A DNA stretch of 64,000 nt, taken from JAANXG01 sp034520625. GTDB taxonomy: Bacteria; Pseudomonadota; Gammaproteobacteria; Arenicellales; JAANXG01. The notes below the pieces were generated by a model, which was given only the letters and a program-made list of their open reading frames with translations, was not told the DNA's origin and searched no databases. The DNA lies in contig JAXHNI010000009.1 of NCBI GenBank assembly GCA_034520625.1, forward strand, positions 310,001-374,000. Direction: 5' to 3'. Positions 43,641 to 52,221 of this stretch are shown here, one piece after another (position 1 is the stretch's first letter; every line of letters begins with the position of its first letter). The translations under genes were made by a program, and so were the position numbers.

Positions 43641-44795
43641 TCAGGCCTGCAGGTCCCGGATCACCGCCGCGAGGAAGCGCGTCGCTTCGCCGCCGGTCAC
43701 GCAGCGGTGGTCGAAGGTCAGCGACAGCGGCAGGACCCGGTGCACCGCGGGCTGGCCGTCCGCCGCCACCACGTCCTGCTTGACGGCGCCGGCGCCGAGA
43801 ATCGCCACTGTCGGCGGCACCACGATGGGGCTGGCGTAGCGCCCGCCCATGGTGCCGAAGTTGGACAGCGTAAAGGTGTAGGAGCGCATTTCCTCCGGCG
43901 GCACGTTGCGCTCCCGGATAGCTTTCTTCATGTCGTCCAGGCCGGCCCGCAGACTGTCCTCGTCCCGGTTGGTGATATCGCGCAGCACCGGCACGAACAG
44001 GCCGTCGTCGCTGTCCACGGCGACGGCCAGATCGATCTTCTCCAGCACCCGGCGGCCGACGGCGTGGCCGTCGTACCAGGCATTCACGCCCGGTTCCGCG
44101 GTGCGCCCCGCGACGATGGCCCGGATCAGGCGCAGCATGACATTCTGCTGGTCGTCCCAGTGGTCGATATCGGCGTCGTCCATGACCGTGGCCGCCGCCA
44201 CCTCCTCGTGGGCCTGGGCCATGGACCGCGCCATATGTTTGCGCACGCCGCGCAGCTTCTCCATGGGCCCCACTTCCTTGAGGATCTTCGCCACCCGCTG
44301 CACGTCCTGGGCGGTCACCATGCCGTCCGCGCCGCTGGGGGAAACCGTCGACAGCTCGACCTCCAGGCGTTTCGCCAGGGCCCGCACCGCCGGCGTTGCC
44401 TTGACGCCGGCGCCGCGCTGGCCGCCGCCGGTGGCCCGCTCCTGTACGACTTCATCGCTGCTCTCGACGGCGCCTACCACCGAGCCGGCATCCTCGCGGC
44501 TTGCCGGTTCGGCGTCGTTTCCGGCGGGCGTCGCTTCGGTTTCGGCGGCCCCGCCCTCGACTTCGAATTCCACCAGCGACGCGCCGACTTCCAGCACGTC
44601 CCCCGGCTCGCCGTAGCGCTTGAGGATGGTGCCCTGGTACGGGCTCGGCACCTCGACGATTGCCTTGGCGGTTTCCAGCGCCACCAGGGCCTGGTCCTTC
44701 TCGACCTTGTCACCGTCGGCGACGTGCCATTCGACGACTTCGGCGTCGGGCAGTCCTTCGCCGAGGTCCGGCAGCTTGAACACGGTTTTTGCCAT
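43641..44795 (-). CDS. 2-oxoacid dehydrogenase E2 component (dihydrolipoamide acyltransferase)
   Basis: Lipoyl-bearing acyltransferase core, 384 aa. Residues 1-75 are the lipoyl domain with the modified lysine in LETAKAIVEVPSP. A flexible acidic linker follows, then the E1/E3-binding domain (TPAVRALAKRLEVELSTVSPSG) and the catalytic domain from about residue 175 (LRGVRKHMARSMAQAHEEV). The active site is FDHRCVTGGEAT: the DHR is kept, but the usual Asp of DHRxxDG is Thr, as in some E2 subgroups. It is last in an E1alpha-E1beta-E2 operon, each gene abutting or overlapping. Substrate could be pyruvate or branched-chain 2-oxoacids; sequence alone does not settle it. No E3 gene is adjacent. Confidence 0.92.
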   Translation of the reverse strand: MAKTVFKLPDLGEGLPDAEVVEWHVADGDKVEKDQALVALETAKAIVEVPSPYQGTILKRYGEPGDVLEVGASLVEFEVEGGAAETEATPAGNDAEPASREDAGSVVGAVESSDEVVQERATGGGQRGAGVKATPAVRALAKRLEVELSTVSPSGADGMVTAQDVQRVAKILKEVGPMEKLRGVRKHMARSMAQAHEEVAAATVMDDADIDHWDDQQNVMLRLIRAIVAGRTAEPGVNAWYDGHAVGRRVLEKIDLAVAVDSDDGLFVPVLRDITNRDEDSLRAGLDDMKKAIRERNVPPEEMRSYTFTLSNFGTMGGRYASPIVVPPTVAILGAGAVKQDVVAADGQPAVHRVLPLSLTFDHRCVTGGEATRFLAAVIRDLQA

Positions 44796-45779
44796 TTATG
44801 CGAACTCCATGGTTTCCTTTACGGTCCGGTAGATCTGGTCGACGCCGGGCAGATAGTGTTTTTCGAGCCTGAGCAGCGGCATGATGGTGTCGTAGCCGGT
44901 GACGCGCCGCACCGGCGCGAACAGGGTCAGCAGCCCCTTTTCCGCGAGCTGGGCGGCGATTTCCGCACCGACCCCGCAGGTCCGGGCGGCCTCGTGCACG
45001 ATCACGCAGCGGCCGGTCCGTTCCACCGACTCGAGAATGGTGCTCATGTCCAGCGGCTTGATGGTCGCCACGTCGATCACTTCACAGGAGATGTCCGCGT
45101 CCTCCTGCAGCTTGTCCGCGGCCTGCAGGGTCTCGTGCATGGAGGCGCCCCAGGACACAAGGGTGATATCCGCACCGTTGCGCAGCGTGAAACAGACGTC
45201 AAGCGGCAGCGCCTCGCCGTTGTCCTCGATCTCCTGCTTCTGCATCCGGTAGATGCGCTTGGGCTCGAGGAAGACCACCGGGTCCGGGTCACGTATGGCG
45301 GCCAGCAGCAGGCCGTAGGCCCGGGCCGGGGAGGACGGGATCACCACCCGCAGGCCGGGCATGTGGGCGAACATGGCTTCGGTGCTTTCCGAGTGATGCT
45401 CCGGCGCCCGGATGCCGCCGCCGAACGGCGCCCGCAGGACCATGGCACAGGTCAGGCGGCCGTGGGTGCGGTTGCGCATCCGCGAGGCGTGGCTGATGAT
45501 CTGGTCCACGGTCGGGTAGATGAAGCCCATGAACTGGATCTCCGCCACCGGCCTCAGGCCCTGGGCGGCCATGCCCACCGACAGGCCCGCGATCATGGTT
45601 TCGGCGAGCGGCGTGTCCAGCACGCGATGTTCGCCGAATCGCTCCTGCAGGCCGACGGTGGCGCGGAACACGCCGCCGTTCACGCCGATGTCCTCGCCGA
45701 GCAGCACCACGGACTCGTCAGCGCCCAGCTCATGGGCCAACGCCGTGTTGACGGCCTCAATCATGGTCAAGCTACTCAT
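44796..45779 (-). CDS. 2-oxoacid dehydrogenase E1 component, beta subunit
   Basis: Transketolase-fold beta chain of the thiamine-diphosphate E1, 327 aa. Motifs: SSLTMIEAVNTALAHEL, VVLLGEDIGVNGGVFRAT, VLDTPLAETMIAGLSVGMA, VAEIQFMGFIYPTVDQI, and APFGGGIRAPEHHSES near residue 120. The C-terminal domain has VIDVATIKPLD and IVHEAARTCGVGAEIAA. ATG 45779 overlaps the end of the alpha gene by eight bases (GTG 45782 is an alternative); its stop TAA touches the E2 ATG. With the alpha chain it forms an alpha2-beta2 E1 as in branched-chain and Gram-positive-type pyruvate complexes, not the single-chain AceE type. Confidence 0.94.
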   Translation of the reverse strand: MSSLTMIEAVNTALAHELGADESVVLLGEDIGVNGGVFRATVGLQERFGEHRVLDTPLAETMIAGLSVGMAAQGLRPVAEIQFMGFIYPTVDQIISHASRMRNRTHGRLTCAMVLRAPFGGGIRAPEHHSESTEAMFAHMPGLRVVIPSSPARAYGLLLAAIRDPDPVVFLEPKRIYRMQKQEIEDNGEALPLDVCFTLRNGADITLVSWGASMHETLQAADKLQEDADISCEVIDVATIKPLDMSTILESVERTGRCVIVHEAARTCGVGAEIAAQLAEKGLLTLFAPVRRVTGYDTIMPLLRLEKHYLPGVDQIYRTVKETMEFA

Positions 45780-46860
45780 CACGCTTGCCCTTCGCTTTCA
45801 ATTCTTCCCGCTGGTCGCCGTAGATCGAGGGCAGAGTCTCGTACAGGTGGTCGAACATTGTCTCCGGTGCCCGCGCCTCGGTGTTCAGGTAGCGATCCAC
45901 CTCCGCGTCCACTTCGGCCTTGCATCGCTGCGCCAACTCCTGTTCGCGTTCGTCGTCCCAGCCGCCCGCGGCCGTCAGATAGCGGCGCAGGCGCTCGACG
46001 GGGTCCTTCTTCTGCTCCGCCTCGAGCTCTTCCGCGCTGCGGTAGCGGGTGGCGTCATCCGCCGTCGTGTGATCGTGCCAGCGGTATGTCAGCGCCTCGA
46101 TCACCGTCGGCCCCCCGCCCTCGCGCGCCTTCTTCAAAGCCGCCTCCATGCGGTCCTTCACCACGATCACGTCGTTGCCGTCCACCTGCTCGCCGTCGAT
46201 GCCCGCCGCGATCGCCTTCTGGGCCAGGGTGCCGGCCCGGGACTGCTTTGATCGGGGCACCGAGATCGCCCACTGGTTGTTGACCACTACGAATACGCAG
46301 GGCAGGTTCCAGACCCCGGCAACGTTCAGGGCTTCGTAGAAATCGCCCTTGGACGTCGAGCCGTCGCCGGATACCGCCGCCACCGCTCGCGGCTCGCCGC
46401 GGTACTGCAGGGCGTAGGCGGCGCCGGCGGCGTGCAGCACGTGGGTGGCGATTGGAACCGAAACCGGAAAGTCGTGCGGTGCTTCCTCGAACGCCATGCC
46501 GCGCTCGTCGCCGCCCCAGTACAGGAGGATGTCCGACATGGGAACACCGCGGATGAAGCAGGTACCGTGCTCGCGGTAGCTCGGCACCAGGATGTCTTCG
46601 GGAAGCATGGCGTGCCCGATCCCGGCATAGGTGGCTTCCTGGCCCAGAGACGAAGCGTAGGTGCCGAGCTGGCCGGTGCGCTGCAGGGCGATGGCGCGTT
46701 TGTCGAACGTGCGGGTGAGCACCATGGACCGGTACAGCCCGCGCAGCACGTCATGGTCGCCGGCGAAATCGGGGAGCCCGCCGGCCGCCTCGCCGCCGGG
46801 GCCGAGGTACTGACGGTAGTGAATATCGAACGAAGCAACCGTTTCCGTCTCGGATGTCAT
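45772..46860 (-). CDS. 2-oxoacid dehydrogenase E1 component, alpha subunit
   Basis: Thiamine-diphosphate-binding chain that decarboxylates the 2-oxoacid, 362 aa. The ThDP motif is VSGDGSTSKGDFYEALNVAG ending in NN (VVVNNQW). Other landmarks are RSMVLTRTFDKRAIALQRTG, YREHGTCFIRGV and the phosphorylation-loop-like TYRWHDHTTADDATRYR. The histidines of THVLHAAGAAYA and RWHDHT fit the active site. It is the first gene of the E1alpha-E1beta-E2 operon. The ATG at 46860 is preceded by a 378-base leader region containing a GC hairpin. Pyruvate or a branched-chain oxoacid is the likely substrate. Confidence 0.94.
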   Translation of the reverse strand: MTSETETVASFDIHYRQYLGPGGEAAGGLPDFAGDHDVLRGLYRSMVLTRTFDKRAIALQRTGQLGTYASSLGQEATYAGIGHAMLPEDILVPSYREHGTCFIRGVPMSDILLYWGGDERGMAFEEAPHDFPVSVPIATHVLHAAGAAYALQYRGEPRAVAAVSGDGSTSKGDFYEALNVAGVWNLPCVFVVVNNQWAISVPRSKQSRAGTLAQKAIAAGIDGEQVDGNDVIVVKDRMEAALKKAREGGGPTVIEALTYRWHDHTTADDATRYRSAEELEAEQKKDPVERLRRYLTAAGGWDDEREQELAQRCKAEVDAEVDRYLNTEARAPETMFDHLYETLPSIYGDQREELKAKGKRDE

Positions 46861-47238
46861 GAGTCGCCTCCGTATCCGGCTGCCGCCGGTCGTGCATCAT
46901 GCCGCCCGCTCCCATGCGGGCGGCTGCGATTGGGTTAGCGTGCGGAACGGCTTATTATATCAGCCGCCGGGCCACACCGTTTACGGATGGAATGAGACTC
47001 CGCCGGGGTCGGCCAAGTTCCATGCACCGGCCCGCATCCAACAAGCCCGCCATGGACGCCGTTCAGGAGATGATAGTCGGAAGCTGGTGCCTCCCAAGCG
47101 CCGGAAGCAATGACGGCCTCTACCCGTATTCGAGTTTAATCTGAGCCACTATCTTCGCGGGCCGTTCTTTGACCGATCCGGACCGCCGCCGGTATGCTTC
47201 CATAGATTGACTCACTACTGCAGCGGGGAGACGACCGT
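46861..47238. other. Gap between E1 alpha and SDR genes
   Basis: A divergent intergenic region of 378 bases with no gene I can support. A perfect nine-base hairpin, GCCGCCCGC (46901-46909) with GCGGGCGGC (46916-46924), lies in the E1-alpha leader. No U-run follows it. Confidence 0.45.
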
Positions 47239-48000
47239 ATGTCAGAGCGCCACCAGCGTGTTGCCGTCGTTACCGGCGCCACATCCGGTATCGGCGAGGC
47301 CACGGCGAGAACGTTCATCGATGCCGGGATCGGCGTGGTCGGCAATGGCCGCAGCGACGGCAAGCTCGATGCCCTGGAAACCGAGCTCGGTGCCGCCTTC
47401 TGCGGCGTGGCGGGCGATGCCGCCGATCCGGACGTGGTCGGCCGGCTGTTCTCGGCGGCTGAAGACCGCTTCGGCCGGCTGCCGGATATCGTCGTCGTGA
47501 ACGCGGGGCGTGGTCTGGGCGGGCCGGTTAGCGATGCGGATCTGGGGCAGTTCGAGGACGTCCTGCGCATCAACGTCAACGGCGCCCTGGCGCTGATGAA
47601 AGATGCCGCCCGGCGGATGACGCCGGAGCAGGAGAAGTCGTTTCCCGGGACGGCGGCGGACATTGTCATCATCGGGTCTGTAGTGGGCCGGCACATATCG
47701 CCCTTCAGCGCCGTCTACGGGGCTTCCAAGGCGGCGGTTCATTCCCTGGCGGAAGGCCTGCGCCGGGAAGTGGCTTCCAGCGGCGTTCGCGTTACCCTGG
47801 TGGAGCCCGGCGCGGTGCTCAGCGGTTTTCAGGCGTCGGCCGGCTACAGCGACGAGATGGTGCAGGGGTTCAAGGAGAAGTTCGGTCCGGTGCTGACGGG
47901 CGAGGACATTGCCCGGGCCATCCATTTCGTGGTCACCCAGCCGCCCCATGTGCACGTGTCCGACATCATGGTGCGCCCGACCCGCCAGGACTATCCCTGA
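47239..48000 (+). CDS. Short-chain dehydrogenase/reductase
   Basis: NAD(P)-dependent oxidoreductase of the classical SDR family, 253 aa. The cofactor motif is VAVVTGATSGIGEATART, followed by the DxxD-type VAGDAADPD, the VVNAGRGLGG strand and catalytic Ser-Tyr-Lys (IIGSVVGRHISPFSAVYGASKAAVHSL). VTLVEPGAVLSGF follows. The specificity loop is not one I can assign to a substrate. ATG 47239 has GGGGAG upstream. It stands alone between the 2-oxoacid dehydrogenase operon and a broken gene on the opposite strand. Confidence 0.9.
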   Translation: MSERHQRVAVVTGATSGIGEATARTFIDAGIGVVGNGRSDGKLDALETELGAAFCGVAGDAADPDVVGRLFSAAEDRFGRLPDIVVVNAGRGLGGPVSDADLGQFEDVLRINVNGALALMKDAARRMTPEQEKSFPGTAADIVIIGSVVGRHISPFSAVYGASKAAVHSLAEGLRREVASSGVRVTLVEPGAVLSGFQASAGYSDEMVQGFKEKFGPVLTGEDIARAIHFVVTQPPHVHVSDIMVRPTRQDYP

Positions 48001-48006
48001 GTCCGG

Positions 48007-48366
48007 TCAGGACGACAACGCGCCCGGGCTGGCCTGCCTCGCGTGCCCGTCCCGGGTCGCCGGGCCGCTGGCGGTACTGAGAGCGGGCCTGCCGGCACTT
48101 TGCCTGTCGAGGTACGCCTGGATATGTGCGCTCAGGTCGCGGGCGTCGTCTCCGGCGCCGTCGATGAGCGCCGACTTGCGGCGCCTCGGGAACTGCAGAC
48201 CCATCAGGTACAGGTCCGGCGCGTTCGTGACCACGCCGCCCTCGTGCGGCACGCGGCCCTTGCGGTCCAGTACCGGTACATCGAGCCAGCTGTAATCGGG
48301 ACGAAAGCCCGTCGCCCAGATGACGGTGCGTATCGCGCCGATGTGATCCCGAAGTGAGAAAACCAA
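48007..48366 (-). pseudogene. C-terminal fragment of a flavin-containing monooxygenase-like gene
   Basis: Only the last part of an FAD/NADP monooxygenase-type protein (CzcO-like) remains: TVIWATGFRPDYSWLDVPVL, then GVVTNAPDLYLMGLQFPRRR and IDGAGDDARDLSAHIQAYLD. The ATGF motif normally lies near residue 300 of a protein of about 400. The N-terminal FAD- and NADPH-binding Rossmann domains are absent. The break coincides with a hairpin repeat at 48390-48408, so insertion or deletion at that repeat probably destroyed the gene. Any product would be unable to bind FAD. Confidence 0.8.
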
Positions 48367-48389
48367 CCCTCGTGGGTCAGACCTTGTGG

Positions 48390-48408
48390 GTCAGGCTTCA
48401 CGCCTGAC
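48390..48408. repeat. Short palindrome at a gene break
   Basis: GTCAGGC (48390) and GCCTGAC (48402) form a seven-base stem, with repeated GTGGGTCAG on the left side (48372, 48387). This GTCAGGCttcacGCCTGAC type is common as a dispersed extragenic palindrome. It marks the breakpoint of the monooxygenase fragment. Confidence 0.6.
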
Positions 48409-48420
48409 ATCCCATCAGAT

Positions 48421-49353
48421 TTAATTACTCTGGACCAAGGTCGACAGGGTTTGCAGGGCGTCCCCGTCAAGGCCGCGGCATTCGTGCTCGCTCATGAGGT
48501 CCAGCGCGTTGGCGGGCGTCATGCCCGCACGGTAGGGGCGGGAGGAGGTCAGGGCGTCGTAGACATCGGCGACGGCGATGACCCGGGCCTCGGGTATGAG
48601 GTCGGCGACGCCGTCGGGATAGCCGGAACCGTCAAGGCGTTCGTGGTGTTGCAGTATGGTCTGTCGAACCGGACCGTCGAAGTCCACGCTGTTGATGATG
48701 GCCGACCCCGCCGTCGGGTGGAGCTTGACGAGGTCGTATTCCTCCTGCGACAGGGCGCTCGGCTTCATCAGGATCTCGGCGGGCACCGCGATCTTGCCGA
48801 TGTCGTGAATGTTGCCGGCAATACGGATGGTGGTGATTTCCCGGTCGCTCATGTCGAGCTCGCCGGCAACCCGCATCGCCAGCGCTGATACACGGGTCTG
48901 GTGGCCGGCGGTGAATGCGTCCCGCTGTTCGATGGTGGTGGCGAGCGCCTTGACGGTCTGATCCAGAGCCAGGGATCTTTGAATCAGGGATTCGCCAAAC
49001 GGAGCCTGCTCGCCGGCGCTGTAACGGAATGCCACGATGCGCAGGCGGCTGCCGTGGAAGGTAATTTCCCTGGTGTTGACGTCGATGGTGAATTCGATCC
49101 CGTCGCGGCGGCGGCACAGCGCGTTGTACCGGCCTTCCGTGCCGGAGCTCACGCGCAGTTCCGTAGCACGCCGGCCGCTCGGGGCCAGCAGGACATGGTA
49201 GGGCAGCCCGACCATGGATTCTGCGCTCTCGTAACCGAAGATCCCGGCGGCGCGTTTGTTCGCGTCAGTGATGACTGTCCCGTCGTGAACGATCACGCCG
49301 TCGAACACCACGGAAACCAGATCGGAAACGAAAGCTTCCGAGAACAGGTGCAT
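48421..49353 (-). CDS. PAS-HD-GYP domain protein (probable cyclic-di-GMP phosphodiesterase)
   Basis: A 310 aa protein with an N-terminal PAS-like domain (DGVIVHDGTVITDANKRAAGIFGY) and a C-terminal HD-GYP domain. The catalytic motifs are RDAFTAGHQTRVS, GNIHDIGKIAVP and HHERLDGSGYPDG (the HD and GYP signatures), with VADVYDALTSSRPYR following. Members degrade cyclic-di-GMP; a sensing role through PAS is likely. There is no membrane segment or signal peptide. ATG 49353 has a strong GGAGGGG site. It is a single gene. Confidence 0.9.
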   Translation of the reverse strand: MHLFSEAFVSDLVSVVFDGVIVHDGTVITDANKRAAGIFGYESAESMVGLPYHVLLAPSGRRATELRVSSGTEGRYNALCRRRDGIEFTIDVNTREITFHGSRLRIVAFRYSAGEQAPFGESLIQRSLALDQTVKALATTIEQRDAFTAGHQTRVSALAMRVAGELDMSDREITTIRIAGNIHDIGKIAVPAEILMKPSALSQEEYDLVKLHPTAGSAIINSVDFDGPVRQTILQHHERLDGSGYPDGVADLIPEARVIAVADVYDALTSSRPYRAGMTPANALDLMSEHECRGLDGDALQTLSTLVQSN

Positions 49354-49607
49354 GCTGACCCCCTCCCTGATACAGGGCCTCAGATCCTTTCAGGGTAGTA
49401 CAAAGCTCACCCCCCCGCCACAGCGAATTTCAAAGAAAAATCAGCATGTTCGACGGCCGGGGTCGACAGCTCGCCGAGGGTGTCGAAACCCGGAAGCAGC
49501 ACGGCACCCTGCGAAGACACCCGTGCGATGAAATGCAGGGGCGCTGTCTCAGCAAGCCGACGGCGCCGGTGAACCCCGCAGTGACCGGCGGCACACCGCG
49601 CGGCCCT

Positions 49608-50411
49608 TCACTGGAAAAGCAGTTTGTCCAGGCCGCGTATCAATCCGACGTGGGACATGACCCGCCGGGCGGCGAGCAGCGATCCCTCGACGAAAATCTC
49701 GTTCCGCTCGCCCATCTCGTGCTGCAGCGTCAGGCGCTCGCCGGCCAGGCCGAAACGCACTTCCACCCCCGCCACATAGCCCGGCAGGCGTACTGAGTGA
49801 ACCCGCGTGCCCTCGATGTCGGCACCGAGTGCCGAAGTCTCGCCGACGCAGTCCTCCGCGCCCATGGCGTAACCGGGCTTTCCCAGCTCGCCCATCAGCT
49901 CGGCAAGCTCGCGCGCGGTCCCGCTCGGCACGTCCGGTTTGTCCGGCTTGCAGTAGTCGGTCACCGTCCAGTGCGGCACGTGCCGGGCCGCGATGAGGGC
50001 GAAGTGCTGGAGCAGGGCCGCGGTGATCGAGAAGTTGCCGGTCGCCAGGCCGATGCCGGCTTGCCGCGCCCGGTGGTCGAGCTCGCTGAACTCGTCGGCG
50101 GTAAATCCGGTGGTGCCGATCACCATGGGTATGCCCCGTTCGATGGCGCACAGTGCGTGCTTCATCCGCAGGTCCGGGTGGGTGTAGTCGATCAGCACGT
50201 CGGGAGCGGAATCCAGCGCCTTCTCGAGCGTGCCCTCGACGATGACGCCGCAGGCGTCCTCCCCGAGCGCGGTGGCGATGTCGCGTCCCGCCGCCCCGCG
50301 GGACACGGCGCCCACCAGCTCGTAGTCAGGGGATCGGAGCACCGCGCGGATCAGGCAGCTACCTACCCCGCCCGTGGCGCCGGCGATACAGATCTTCAGT
50401 TTATCGGCCAT
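49608..50411 (-). CDS. dapB: 4-hydroxy-tetrahydrodipicolinate reductase, divergent type
   Basis: NAD(P)H-dependent reductase of lysine/diaminopimelate synthesis, 267 aa. The cofactor loop is KICIAGATGGVGSCLIRAV, then VLIDYTHPDLRMKHALCAIE and MVIGTTGFTADEFSEL. The substrate signature ends PSGTARELAE, but where E. coli has the catalytic EAHHRHK this protein has TDYCKPDK: the His159 and His160 equivalents are Cys and Lys, while the lysine before xDxPSGTA is kept. The C-terminal domain (VHSVRLPGYVAGVEVRFG) is otherwise DapB-like. It may be a recognised divergent subclass or a paralogue with another substrate. It is transcribed alone, and dapA is not in the window. Confidence 0.82.
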   Translation of the reverse strand: MADKLKICIAGATGGVGSCLIRAVLRSPDYELVGAVSRGAAGRDIATALGEDACGVIVEGTLEKALDSAPDVLIDYTHPDLRMKHALCAIERGIPMVIGTTGFTADEFSELDHRARQAGIGLATGNFSITAALLQHFALIAARHVPHWTVTDYCKPDKPDVPSGTARELAELMGELGKPGYAMGAEDCVGETSALGADIEGTRVHSVRLPGYVAGVEVRFGLAGERLTLQHEMGERNEIFVEGSLLAARRVMSHVGLIRGLDKLLFQ

Positions 50412-50584
50412 GGTGGCGTTTCCTCAGTCGATTCGAGACGCGAGTTGGCCGACGATCGGCCCTACGGCAGTTGAAGCGGTGCGATGCCTCCCGGGTCACC
50501 GATGATACCGTGCCCGCGGCAGCGATTGGCTCTGGGATGGTGTCCGGAAAGGGCGGCGCGTAAACCCTGCGGTTTCAGGCACCG

Positions 50585-52072
50585 CTACCAGCTGTATTGA
50601 ACCTCGTAGCCGACTGTGGTCTCACCGTCGGAGGCGACTTCCACGGGAAACTGGATGGACCGGGCATCCAGTTTACGGAAGTCGTGGGAGGCCTCGATGA
50701 CCTTCCAGTTCACCCAGCGGTAGAGCGCTTCGTTCACATTGACCGTTACCGGGGAATCCTTGTGGTTGCGGACCGTGATCTCGAACGATTCCCTGAGGGT
50801 GCCCGCGGCGGCGTCGATCCGGTAATCGGTCTGCCGTCTCTCGGCGACCACGTCGAAGGCGTTCCCCAGTCGGACTCTGATGTCCTCGTCTTTCGGGGTA
50901 TGGTCGATCACGTCCTCGCCGATGAATTCCAGTGATCCGTCGCCGGGGTCCTGCTTGTTGATCCGGAGGCGCCCCCCCGGCAGAGGCATGCCCAGCCCGG
51001 ACTCACCATCATTGCGGAATCCCAGGTACACGGCGACGTCGTCGCCGGCACTGCGGCCGGGGTTCCGATCGAGGTACGGCTCCGGCCGGTAGCCGGGGTA
51101 GACGCCGCGCGCATCATAGACGTATTCCTTGATGCAGGGCACGCCGCGCGCCGCCGGAAACAACTCGAGCTGCTTGGTGGAATTGTCCGGCAGGGAAGTG
51201 CGCCGGGGCAGCGTATACAGGTGGTACTCGAAAAACGACTTCTCCTCGAATCCGGCCTGATCGGCGGCCTGGGTGGTGCGCGCCATCTCCATCATGACCC
51301 GGGGATCCTCCGGGGCGATTCGCTGCACGTCCCCGGCAATCAGTTTCAGCCGGGTATCGGGGAAGCCGGCGCCGGACTGGTTCACGATGCTCACCCAGGC
51401 GTTGACGTCCAGGCTGCATCCGTCTTTCTCGTCGAGGATCGCGTTGTAGTCCGCCCACCAAGTCATGCCGCCGGTTTCGTAGCTGATACCCAGCGGTACC
51501 GGGCCCGCTTCATCGCTCCGCACCTGCCAGACCAGCGTCGGTTTCGTAATCAGGCCACCCGGCAGCTCCGGAAGCTCGATGTCCCGGTAGCTCTGGATGA
51601 TCTGCACGCCCCCGTCCGGCTTGCGGAGCACCAGGCCGCCGTCGGTGCTCAACAGGGTGCCGCTGATCCGGTCGGCGGCGTCCCCCGTGCCCCGGCTCAC
51701 GGTGATGTCGCGGTCCAGGTACCGGTCCAGCAGCTTCGCCGAGCTCACCAGGTCGAACTCGAAATTCTGCTCCAGCACACGGACCCCGCCGTCCCAGCCG
51801 CGGATGCTGACGGTGGTCGGATCGATCAGGCTCGCTACATCCTGGACCCGTAGCTCGGACACCCCGACGGCGAGGTCGAATGACCGGTCCAGGCGTACCG
51901 TGGCGTATCCCGGGACGTTCCCGGCCTGGAACCGGCCGCCCGGCCGGTACAGCGCCGGGTCCACGGCGCCTGGCTGGGCCCGGCTGTAGATGGTCAGTGC
52001 GTAGTCGGACTCGGCGGCGGCCTGGACCCCGGTGCCCAGGGCGGCGGCGATCAGAATGAGGAGGCGTTTCAC
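50585..52072 (-). CDS. DUF4139 domain exported protein
   Basis: A 495 aa exported protein of unknown function. The GTG at 52072 has GGAG seven bases upstream and gives MKRLLILIAAALGTGVQA, a good signal peptide. The body holds the DUF4139 pattern: VWQVRSDEAGPVPLGISYETGGMTWWADYNAIL, followed by VNAWVSIVNQSGAGFPDTRLKLIAGDVQRI and, at the end, YRIDAAAGTLRESFEITVRNHKDSPVTVNVNEAL. The beta-rich immunoglobulin-like sheets suggest a periplasmic or surface role. An earlier in-frame start (52204) would add unrelated sequence. Followed on the same strand by a gap and dapB. Confidence 0.85.
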   Translation of the reverse strand: MKRLLILIAAALGTGVQAAAESDYALTIYSRAQPGAVDPALYRPGGRFQAGNVPGYATVRLDRSFDLAVGVSELRVQDVASLIDPTTVSIRGWDGGVRVLEQNFEFDLVSSAKLLDRYLDRDITVSRGTGDAADRISGTLLSTDGGLVLRKPDGGVQIIQSYRDIELPELPGGLITKPTLVWQVRSDEAGPVPLGISYETGGMTWWADYNAILDEKDGCSLDVNAWVSIVNQSGAGFPDTRLKLIAGDVQRIAPEDPRVMMEMARTTQAADQAGFEEKSFFEYHLYTLPRRTSLPDNSTKQLELFPAARGVPCIKEYVYDARGVYPGYRPEPYLDRNPGRSAGDDVAVYLGFRNDGESGLGMPLPGGRLRINKQDPGDGSLEFIGEDVIDHTPKDEDIRVRLGNAFDVVAERRQTDYRIDAAAGTLRESFEITVRNHKDSPVTVNVNEALYRWVNWKVIEASHDFRKLDARSIQFPVEVASDGETTVGYEVQYSW

Positions 52073-52146
52073 GGGAGATCTCCGGTTTTCACTTGGTTTG
52101 TCTCCCCAACGAATCACCATCCCGGAAAGAGGACACATCAGCGGGC

Positions 52147-52183
52147 AATAAAAAACCCGCACCCCCTGGCGGGGATGCGGGTT
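52147..52183 (-). terminator. Intrinsic terminator of the phasin gene
   Basis: On the minus strand AACCCGCATCCCCGC pairs with the GCGGGTT side across a short loop (52154-52183), and TTTTTTATT follows. It is 40 bases beyond the phasin stop and on its strand. Confidence 0.85.
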
Positions 52184-52221
52184 CGTGGTAGCGCCGAAGC
52201 GCACCAGGAGGGCACTCTTGC

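Noticed and set aside
49443..49607. Another copy of the TCGAAAA palindrome family near 49.5 kb
   Set aside because: Only GTGTCGAAACCCGG resembles the core; no arms pair around it, so the similarity may be chance.
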